A stretch of 64,000 nucleotides of DNA. Origin: CAWCPR01 sp963797475 (GTDB lineage Bacteria > Chloroflexota > Anaerolineae > Anaerolineales > UBA4823). The notes under the pieces are model-generated. The model saw nothing but the letters and a program-made list of their open reading frames with translations, made no database searches and was not told the DNA's origin. The stretch spans positions 186,001-250,000 of the forward strand of contig CAWCPR010000019.1 in assembly GCA_963797475.1 (NCBI GenBank), read 5' to 3'. Position numbers and translations under genes: made by a program. How positions within the stretch are numbered: position 1 is the stretch's first letter; every line of letters begins with the position of its first letter. This document shows, piece by piece, positions 53,429 to 60,864 of this stretch.

Positions 53429-53674
53429 ATGGACAAGGAACAAATCCAATCCATCAGTAATGTAATCTATCGCCGATTCCCAGAATTTGCCGGCACTCGT
53501 CCGACAGTAAAGCCACAAAAAATGGCTTCAGTAATTCCTGGGGATTCAACCGGCACATACCTGCTGACTTTTCAAAAGAAAGCCAGCCTCCCTGGGAACA
53601 AAACCCTGTCTCGTTGGGTACGAGTTGTCGCCAACGAGCAGGGGAAAATTCTCAAAATAACCACCTCACGCTGA
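53429..53674 (+). CDS. Hypothetical 81-residue protein
   Basis: I do not recognise it. The product is basic and soluble, with predicted beta strands in the second half (TYLLTFQKKASL, RWVRVVANEQGKILKITT). That half resembles in outline the last 50 residues of the C25-like protein encoded at 60865-63531 (RLVTLSKQVQRA, YARLTLDAKGKLVKLVVS). It lies 49 bases after ftsZ on the same strand, so it is probably in the same sigma-54-controlled transcript. Confidence 0.65.
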   Translation: MDKEQIQSISNVIYRRFPEFAGTRPTVKPQKMASVIPGDSTGTYLLTFQKKASLPGNKTLSRWVRVVANEQGKILKITTSR

Positions 53675-53700
53675 AACTCGTTTGTAATGAGAGAAAAACC

Positions 53701-53922
53701 ATGAATATCACTCAAATTCCACAGCGTATTGAGCTAGTATTCTGGACAACGATCATTCCATTGATGAAGGATTCGCCTCGCTTTCGAAAAATGCTGCGAG
53801 ATTTTTACCAGTTCCTTGACAAAATGGACCGGCTGTTCTTTTATCTGCAGTTCGTCAGCTGGGGGATCGCCGGCCTTGCACTAGGATTTTTAGCGGGCTT
53901 TCTCTTTTTGGCAGTACGATGA
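53701..53922 (+). CDS. Small membrane protein, 73 residues
   Basis: The ATG at 53701 begins a product with a basic, aromatic N-terminal half (IPLMKDSPRFRKMLRDFYQFLDKMDRLF) and one C-terminal membrane helix (FVSWGIAGLALGFLAGFLFLAV). No family is recognised. Its stop overlaps the start of the next gene by four bases (ATGA), so the two are coupled. It sits in the ftsZ transcript. Confidence 0.7.
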   Translation: MNITQIPQRIELVFWTTIIPLMKDSPRFRKMLRDFYQFLDKMDRLFFYLQFVSWGIAGLALGFLAGFLFLAVR

Positions 53923-54692
53923 TCATGCGCTGGGTTAAGAAATTCCCCTTTCTCTTTATATTCATTACTTGCCTTCTCCTCGGGCTGGCAGCAGGATCTT
54001 CTTTTGGGCTGACAAATAAGATCATTAAATCGAAGGCTCAATCCGATGTTCAGACAGCGCAGGAGGCAAAAATCCCCTCGGTTACCCCAAATGGCCAGAG
54101 AAATCTGCTGGTCATCGGGGTCGACCTTCTGGATTTTAAGACCCCACGCTTAGAGAGCGTGTGGTTGGTGCTTTATTCTCCTGCGGCCCCAAGCCTGACC
54201 CTGCTTCCATTGTTCCCGGCGTCCCTTGAAGGCGGCCCGGCACGCGATGAATATCTAGAAGAAAATTTCAAGCTAGATGAAAATGGATCATTAGGGCAAG
54301 ATTTTAAAGCCGCGCTGATATCGAAGGACTTGTGGTGGAGTAATTATGCTGTCATTGATGAAGTTGGCCTGGCTGAATTGATCGACATGGTTGGAGGCGC
54401 TCGCGAGAATAATGAGCCGGTGAGTGGCTTGAGATTGGTTGCAGCCGCAACGCCTCCATGGGAGAACCGCCAGACAGCTTTGCGTGATCAATCGCAAATT
54501 TTAGAGCAGCTTTGCCAGGTTTCAAGTGAGCCATTAATTGTGTCACAACCTGGGCATATCCTGGAACTGTTCGACCAACACCTGGTCACAGACCTGGCGC
54601 CCGATCTTGTGGTCTCCATTTGGCGAGATATCCACGCATCGGGCTACCGGTTTTGTAAGATCATCGCCCAACAATACTCCATTGACCCATGA
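53919..54692 (+). CDS. Divergent LytR-CpsA-Psr-like membrane protein
   Basis: The 257-residue product has an N-terminal membrane helix (FLFIFITCLLLGLAAGSSFGL). The outer domain resembles the LCP fold, which attaches glycopolymers to peptidoglycan: QRNLLVIGVDLLDFKTPRLESVWLVLYSP, LTLLPLFPAS and WWSNYAVIDEVGLAELIDMVGG. The hallmark residues are changed. The R-S-D-T segment reads R-L-E-S, and the SIPRD segment reads LFPAS, so the catalytic Arg is missing. It is thus probably not a working transferase but may bind lipid-linked glycan. It is the last gene of the ftsZ transcript, followed by a terminator-like hairpin. Confidence 0.7.
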   Translation: MIMRWVKKFPFLFIFITCLLLGLAAGSSFGLTNKIIKSKAQSDVQTAQEAKIPSVTPNGQRNLLVIGVDLLDFKTPRLESVWLVLYSPAAPSLTLLPLFPASLEGGPARDEYLEENFKLDENGSLGQDFKAALISKDLWWSNYAVIDEVGLAELIDMVGGARENNEPVSGLRLVAAATPPWENRQTALRDQSQILEQLCQVSSEPLIVSQPGHILELFDQHLVTDLAPDLVVSIWRDIHASGYRFCKIIAQQYSIDP

Positions 54693-54737
54693 CACTGCAA
54701 AGTGTCGCTCTCCTAAATACAAACAACCTTGGAACGC

Positions 54738-54761
54738 ACTCGGCGGAGAAAACCGCCGAGT
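54738..54761 (+). terminator. Terminator-like hairpin after the ftsZ transcript
   Basis: ACTCGGCGG and CCGCCGAGT form a perfect 9-bp stem with a 6-nt loop, followed by TTCTC. It separates the LCP-like gene from the next sigma-54 promoter. Confidence 0.65.
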
Positions 54762-54838
54762 TCTCACTTGGAACGCCATAGGGACAATTTGAATTGAGCT
54801 GGATCAGTCAAAGAGAAAATCTTCTACGGATACCAACG

Positions 54839-54854
54839 AGGCATAATTCTTGCA
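54839..54854 (+). promoter_or_regulatory. Sigma-54 promoter of the TPR/peptidase operon
   Basis: AGGCATAATTCTTGCA has GG at 54840-54841 and GC at 54852-54853 with exact N10 spacing and a full TTGCA; the -24 box differs at two positions. It lies 35 bases before the next start codon. Confidence 0.7.
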
Positions 54855-54887
54855 CCACTACGATTGGGAAGGAGGCAGATTAAACTC

Positions 54888-55217
54888 ATGCTAACGCCTT
54901 ACACCTTACTTTTGATCATGACTTTGATTTTGTTCTTGTTAGGACTGGCGACATTCATCACCGGGGTCTTGATCCTGGCGCTGCGCGCACCGGGCCGTGA
55001 AATTCAAACCCTGGCTACACAAACCACTCGCCTGGCTCAAAAAGGCCTGGCCCAAGAGGTCAGCGGATTGGTTGGCAATGCATCGAGCCTGTTAAGTGTT
55101 ATCAACCAACTCGTTTTGACCACTTCAGGGGTGGGAGCATTTATCACTTTGCTCGGCTTGTTGATCATGGGCGCGGCCTGCTGGTTAGCATTCAAGATAT
55201 TTCAGGTGCCGCTATGA
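54888..55217 (+). CDS. Two-helix membrane protein, 109 residues
   Basis: The ATG at 54888 has GGAGG 12 bases upstream. The product has a long N-terminal membrane helix (LLLIMTLILFLLGLATFITGVLILAL), a polar middle of about 45 residues that could form a helical hairpin (REIQTLATQTTRLAQKGL), and a second helix (GVGAFITLLGLLIMGAACWLAF). No family is recognised. Its stop overlaps the start of the giant TPR gene (ATGA), so the two are translationally coupled. It is the first gene of a sigma-54 transcript and could anchor the TPR protein at the membrane. Confidence 0.75.
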   Translation: MLTPYTLLLIMTLILFLLGLATFITGVLILALRAPGREIQTLATQTTRLAQKGLAQEVSGLVGNASSLLSVINQLVLTTSGVGAFITLLGLLIMGAACWLAFKIFQVPL

Positions 55218-58200
55218 CCTCCTCACATCACCTGGTTGAATTAAAAAAGAAATTTCCGGGAGAAGTCTGGAATTGGCTCGTTTTGTCTTTGAGACAGGAC
55301 CCTTCTATCTGGAACCAGCTTGAAGACACCGACTTTGGCAGGAGTGCCCTGGAAGAATTGACCAACCAGCCTGAAGATTGGTCGCCGGCTTCTCTGGCGC
55401 TTTTAGATATGCATTACTCGGCGCCTCGCAACGCGCTTTTTTCTGAGCCTATGCCTCCGCTGACACCACCTTTGAAAAGGATGGCAAATCAGGCTTACCA
55501 GGGATGGATTGCGAAACAACCCACCGGCGCGACCAGACTGGCACAGGCCGGCCTGATTGCGTTGTATCTGCGAGAACAACGGATAGAAAATGGGAGCTGG
55601 CAGGACGTATGCATCGAAATTCTGCTTCGATCTGAACAAAATACTCAACTTACAAGTACCATACTGGCATGTTTGTTCGGCATGATATCCGACCCAGTGG
55701 ATCTTCTGTCTAATTTAATAGTGAGTGAAGTTCCAGGAATTGTCCCTTCAAAAAAATCCAATTTGGCAGTCCAAATGGTTCTCAGCAATCCCCTGCTACC
55801 TGAGGAACAGGGGCGAATATTCTCTCAATCGTTAGGGAAAATAAACCTGGATCAGCAACTGGCTGTTCTAAAAGCGTTGAGAGAACAGCGTCAATCTCTC
55901 GCAGTCCAGCTAACTAAAGCCCTGGCAGAAAATAGCATTAATTTAGATCAAAAATCCGGTAACGAACCAGGCAGCCAGGAATTTGGCAGATCTGCATCCG
56001 ATCTGCTGAAGAGATTGACGAAACTGGTAGAGACGTCAGAGATTTGCCGGTTAGGAGCTCAACCAACCCTTTTTATCCCAACGGCCAAAGACGCAATCGC
56101 ACTGACTCGTCACATACAAGCTTTTCTGGCCGATCAGGTTGGCCAGACCGCCCTGCTATCCGGAGAAAATAACGAGGCAATCGAAGCCTGGAAGCAAGCT
56201 ACTCAAATTGATCCAGGAAACTCACTGTATGCTGCCGGTCTCGCTAAAGCTTTAATCCGTTCCGGTCGCAGCGAGGATGCGCAAGCGTATCTGACTACAG
56301 TCCATTCTGAATTGCACCAACCGCTGCATCCCGCTATTCAACTGGCAACTTTGATGGCGATATCCAGCCAAAATCAACCCGAGCTGGTAAAAACTGGCGC
56401 AACGAACGTCGCCAAAACCATCCTCGCTGGCTACGAATTGGAGAGTTACGAAAATTCAGCCAGTTATAGCGATGACCTGAAATCCCTGTGTCACCTCCTG
56501 CTCGAATTAGGTCTTAATAACGAAGCGGCTCAAATAGCCGAGTTTATCCTGACAAAACATCCGAACGATCCTATTTTCCTGGAAATATTTGCCCGGGCAT
56601 TGTATTCCAACGGGTTGTTTTCAAAAGCGCTCGCCCCTGCACTGGTGTTGGTAGTTTTAGAGCCAGAAAACCTTTCATTGCGGAATTTATTCGTCGATAT
56701 TTTGGAAGGTTCACAAGAATGGACCACAGCGTTGAATGAACGTAAAGCGATTCTCGAACAATCCGAAGTCCATTCCTTGAAAGAAATCCACGACTTGGCA
56801 AAATGCGCTCTCAATGCAGGCGATATAGAACAAGCCCTCCAGGCTTGTGAGAATGCCTTGGAGATGGATCCCAAAAATGGCGCTATTTTCGCAACCTTAG
56901 GCCGGGTGAGGATTGCCCTTGGCGACAACGAGCAAGCGATGGGCGAATTCCAGCAAGCGACACAGCTTGCCCCTCACCAGGCAGAGACCTGGCTGGCCTA
57001 TGCAGAAGCATACTGTGCGACCGGACAGCCAGCGAAAGCCTTGGAGATCCTGCGCACAGCAAGTCTTGCCACACCTAACGATCCCCAAATTCACCTCGCT
57101 CTTGGAAAATCGTATCTGGAAGAGAAATCCCCTACCCAGGCTCTTACTTCTTTCCGCCAGGCAGCAGCCTTGCTCAACTACAAAAGCGCTCCACCATCCA
57201 GCGGAACAGGTGAAAAAGATGTGAAATCCACACCAGAAGGGCCACCTTCCAGATTGGCCCTCCAAATCGCTTACCATTTAGGTGAAACATTGCATCAACT
57301 GGGGCATTTGGAAGAAGCCCGCCAGGTGCTTGAAGAAGCATATTCGAAAGCGCAAGGGAATCCTGACCTTGCCTATGCCTATGCGAAAATCTTGTTAGAT
57401 CTCGACGAAGATAAAGCAGCATTACCAGCGCTTAAAGTTATCGTAAAGTCAAAACCAGAAAGCCCAACCCCATATCTGGAATATGCACGCGCTTTATTAG
57501 CCGCAGACGAACAACCTCAACGGGCATTAACCCTGCTGAATCACGTTTTGAAATCGAGCGAAAACATGCCGGCGGTTTCCCAAGAGGCTCAGGCGTTACT
57601 CGGCGAAGCATACGCAGCCGCCGGCAATCTTGCAAAGGCGCGTGAGGCTTTCCGGCAAGCGCTCGATTCTCCAATCGCCCAAGAACCTTCCTGGCGGGCG
57701 CGTCTTTCCATGGGCTTTGGCAAGGTCAACTTGTTGCTTGGCCAGGTTGAGACGGCATTAGCCGCCTTACAGGAGGCTGTCTCGTTCGGATCGCAAGACG
57801 CACGCATCCATCGCAGCCTCTCAGAGGCATATCTTGAATCCGGATTGATCACAGAATCCTTCCAGGCTGCCCATGAAGCGTTGAAACTAGAGCCATCTGA
57901 TCTGGCTAACCTGACCTGGTTTGTCTCACAAGCGCTTCGCATTCACGAACAGCCAGGAGGTATCCAACTCACCGCAGAAGAAGATGCGATCCAGGCTCTC
58001 AAACGTGCAACCCAGTTAGCCCCAGAGCGCGGCGACCTGCTTATCCGGCTGGGGGAGCTCGAGCTGCGCGAAGGCAACTCGCAGGCCGCACTGGACGCAT
58101 TTAACCGGTTGGCTGCGATCCCCAAGGCGCTGGATTCAGATCTATACCAGGCGGCCATCCAACTCCGCCAGCTAGGGTCGAGCGAGCAAGCGATCCTTTT

Positions 58201-60859
58201 TCTCGAGCGTGCCGTCTCGGAGAAAAGAGACGAGAACGGCCAATTTAGAGAAAATAGCCTTGACGCCCTTGCTCCTGTCGATCTATTAATCGAGCTATCC
58301 AGCGCTTACCGCCAAATCGGTCACTACGAGGCCGCACTCAAAACATTGGATGAAACGATCAATCTAAAACCGGGTGATGCAAACCTTTATGTAAGCAAAG
58401 CGGATCTGCTGCTCCAGGCGGGAGAACCACAAGAAGCACAGGCGATTATTCAAAAAGCCCTTGAAATCAACCCGGCGGATGCAGGTCTCCATCACAAGGC
58501 CGCCATCATCTTGCGCGCCAATAACGACCTCCCCTCTGCTTTAGCCCACGCCGAACAGGCGGCGTTCTTGGAAACGAACGGTTCTGGAATGAGCCACTAC
58601 CTTGCTGCAGAATTGGCTTGTATTATGCTCCAACCGTTCAGAGCGCGTGAAATCCTTAAAAACCAAAGCGTGCCTGCAGAGGAAAATGATACCCAGGTAG
58701 ATGCCCTGCTTTTACGGACAGAGCTTGCCCTTGAAGCAGGCGAAGATTCCCAGGCTTCTGCGCTATTTGCAGCCAGCGGCGAAAAGGCCCCCCTGCACCC
58801 GCGTGGTCTTTCTGTTCAAGCGCGACTGACAGCCCGGCATGGCGACCATAAAGGGGCCGTCCAGTTTCTTCAGGAAGCCTTGAGAGGCATCCATTTCCCT
58901 CCAGCCCGAAAGAGCGTAGAGCCCGTGCGGCCACTTGGGAATGATGAAATTGCTGCCTGGCGCGGCGTGGGTGAAGCGGCTTTGGAGATTGCCGAATGGA
59001 ATTTATCTTTGGAGCTATTCGGCAAAATTGCCGAAAATACTTCGCAAGAACCGCTGTCCCATCTTCAACTGGCGCGTGCACTGGTCCTTCAGGCCGAAGC
59101 ACAACGGTTATGTAATGCCCTGGAAGTTGTCCAACATGCACCGGGAAACGAGTCGCTTTCGGAAGAATCCTATCAATTGTTTGAAAATGCCATACAAGCT
59201 GCCTTTAAGCTGGTGGAAAGCTGGAAGTCATCAACCCCCGGAGACAAGCCTGCGGAAGGAGTTTCAGGAGAACAAGGCTCTGCCACGCAAACATTCCGTC
59301 AAATCCCTCAATCCAGGGCCAGCATCGAGCGCTGGTATGCCCGTGGGAAAGCTGCATTCCACCCGGCGCCGCAGAGCGTGCAAGCCCTCGAAGGATTGCC
59401 CCCTGGTCCGGATATTGTCGCGGCTTTGGTTTCAACCCTGGGCACTTATGGTGATCCTATAGCGGCAACGAAGGCTGCACAGGCATACCCCCAACATCCC
59501 TGGGTTCTGCTGCAGCTTGCCCTGGTACAGGCCAATCAAAACCCTCAGCAAGCGCTGGGCACGGCTACCGTAGCGGTCGAATACCTATCCCAAAGGTCTT
59601 ATAAACGGCCGCACGAGACCCCCTTGCGGTACTTTCTATTGGCAAGACTGGCTCACCGGGTTGGCAATCATGCCATGGCCTTAAAGGCTATTCAAGCTGC
59701 TTTGAATTCCAGGCCTGATGAACCTCGTTGGCACGCATTGGCCGCCGAAATCTTCCAATTCAAAGGCGACCCTGCCTCACCCGCAGACATCCCCGCCGCC
59801 GTCGCGCATTTGGAATCAGCCACACGCTTAGAACCCAAACATGCCCCCCATTACCTGGCTCTCGGTCGTGCGTACCTGGAAATCGGAGAGCATTCTAAAG
59901 GTCTGGAAACCCTGGAACAAGCCTGCCGCATCGCCCCCAATGAGTTTGAATCATGGTTAGCCCTCTCCTGCGCACAATTGGCTATAGGAGATTTAGAACA
60001 GGCAGCGGTAAGCGCCGAAAATGCGGTTGAGCATGCTGAGGACCCAATGGAGGCTTTGTTGCTGCGCGGCGAAATTGCTTTGAAAACCAATAACCCGCGT
60101 GGCGCTCAAAGCCGGGCTCAGGCTGTCCTGCATATGAGGCCCGATCAACCACAGGCACTGACCCTGCTTGCTCACGCTCTAAAAGATCTGAACCGGCCGG
60201 CCGAAGCGCTAGAGATATTGGAAAAGGCTATCCCACTTATCGGAAACCCGTTGCCTTTGCAATTGGAACGCGCTGCATTACTGCGGATGTCTCAGGGCCA
60301 GGAAACTGCCTTAATCGCGTTGCAGGACCTGGCTAACCACTATCCCCAAGATGCGATGGTGCTGGCATCTTTGGCTGAGGCTTTAATGGAAGGGAAAAAA
60401 CCTGAGACCGCCATCCAGGCTGCCCGGCAGGCGCTGCAAATCGATGCAGGCGAACTGCCGCCACAAGCGAAATCACAGCTCCACTTTTTGATCGGCCGCC
60501 AACAGCGGCATAACGGCCAATTAGACCAGGCAATCCATCATTTGAGCCAGGCAATTCAACTTTGGCGCGAGAACGTGGAAGCCTACCTGGAACTCGGATT
60601 CTCCCACCAGGACCGGCGCCAACAAAATCTGGCGTTAAAAGTCTACCAGCAAGCCATGCAAATCGCCTCCAACGATTACCGGCCCTATTACCAGGCCGGG
60701 TTGGCATTGAAAGAGAGCAAAGATTACATGGGAGCAGAGTTTATGCTTCGCCGGGCAGCCCAATTAGCGCCTAACGATGTCAGCATCCACAGGCTGCTCG
60801 GCGCAGTTGTCGCTCTGAATCTCGTCCACAACAGACACCAAACACCATCACACCTGTAA
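55214..60859 (+). CDS. Giant TPR-repeat protein, 1881 residues
   Basis: The product has no signal peptide or membrane helix. After about 300 N-terminal residues of helical, unassigned sequence, the protein is a nearly continuous array of tetratricopeptide repeats. Examples are AIEAWKQATQIDPGNSLYAAGLAKAL, ALQACENALEMDPKNGAIF, ALEILRTASLATPNDPQIHLALGKSYL, AQAIIQKALEINPADAGLHHKAA and HYLALGRAYLEIGEHSKGL. TPR arrays are protein-binding superhelices. No enzymatic domain is seen. It is co-transcribed with a small membrane protein before it and a caspase-fold peptidase five bases after it. That suggests a scaffold that recruits or restrains the peptidase. Confidence 0.9.
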   Translation: MTSSHHLVELKKKFPGEVWNWLVLSLRQDPSIWNQLEDTDFGRSALEELTNQPEDWSPASLALLDMHYSAPRNALFSEPMPPLTPPLKRMANQAYQGWIAKQPTGATRLAQAGLIALYLREQRIENGSWQDVCIEILLRSEQNTQLTSTILACLFGMISDPVDLLSNLIVSEVPGIVPSKKSNLAVQMVLSNPLLPEEQGRIFSQSLGKINLDQQLAVLKALREQRQSLAVQLTKALAENSINLDQKSGNEPGSQEFGRSASDLLKRLTKLVETSEICRLGAQPTLFIPTAKDAIALTRHIQAFLADQVGQTALLSGENNEAIEAWKQATQIDPGNSLYAAGLAKALIRSGRSEDAQAYLTTVHSELHQPLHPAIQLATLMAISSQNQPELVKTGATNVAKTILAGYELESYENSASYSDDLKSLCHLLLELGLNNEAAQIAEFILTKHPNDPIFLEIFARALYSNGLFSKALAPALVLVVLEPENLSLRNLFVDILEGSQEWTTALNERKAILEQSEVHSLKEIHDLAKCALNAGDIEQALQACENALEMDPKNGAIFATLGRVRIALGDNEQAMGEFQQATQLAPHQAETWLAYAEAYCATGQPAKALEILRTASLATPNDPQIHLALGKSYLEEKSPTQALTSFRQAAALLNYKSAPPSSGTGEKDVKSTPEGPPSRLALQIAYHLGETLHQLGHLEEARQVLEEAYSKAQGNPDLAYAYAKILLDLDEDKAALPALKVIVKSKPESPTPYLEYARALLAADEQPQRALTLLNHVLKSSENMPAVSQEAQALLGEAYAAAGNLAKAREAFRQALDSPIAQEPSWRARLSMGFGKVNLLLGQVETALAALQEAVSFGSQDARIHRSLSEAYLESGLITESFQAAHEALKLEPSDLANLTWFVSQALRIHEQPGGIQLTAEEDAIQALKRATQLAPERGDLLIRLGELELREGNSQAALDAFNRLAAIPKALDSDLYQAAIQLRQLGSSEQAILFLERAVSEKRDENGQFRENSLDALAPVDLLIELSSAYRQIGHYEAALKTLDETINLKPGDANLYVSKADLLLQAGEPQEAQAIIQKALEINPADAGLHHKAAIILRANNDLPSALAHAEQAAFLETNGSGMSHYLAAELACIMLQPFRAREILKNQSVPAEENDTQVDALLLRTELALEAGEDSQASALFAASGEKAPLHPRGLSVQARLTARHGDHKGAVQFLQEALRGIHFPPARKSVEPVRPLGNDEIAAWRGVGEAALEIAEWNLSLELFGKIAENTSQEPLSHLQLARALVLQAEAQRLCNALEVVQHAPGNESLSEESYQLFENAIQAAFKLVESWKSSTPGDKPAEGVSGEQGSATQTFRQIPQSRASIERWYARGKAAFHPAPQSVQALEGLPPGPDIVAALVSTLGTYGDPIAATKAAQAYPQHPWVLLQLALVQANQNPQQALGTATVAVEYLSQRSYKRPHETPLRYFLLARLAHRVGNHAMALKAIQAALNSRPDEPRWHALAAEIFQFKGDPASPADIPAAVAHLESATRLEPKHAPHYLALGRAYLEIGEHSKGLETLEQACRIAPNEFESWLALSCAQLAIGDLEQAAVSAENAVEHAEDPMEALLLRGEIALKTNNPRGAQSRAQAVLHMRPDQPQALTLLAHALKDLNRPAEALEILEKAIPLIGNPLPLQLERAALLRMSQGQETALIALQDLANHYPQDAMVLASLAEALMEGKKPETAIQAARQALQIDAGELPPQAKSQLHFLIGRQQRHNGQLDQAIHHLSQAIQLWRENVEAYLELGFSHQDRRQQNLALKVYQQAMQIASNDYRPYYQAGLALKESKDYMGAEFMLRRAAQLAPNDVSIHRLLGAVVALNLVHNRHQTPSHL

Positions 60860-60864
60860 ACAAT

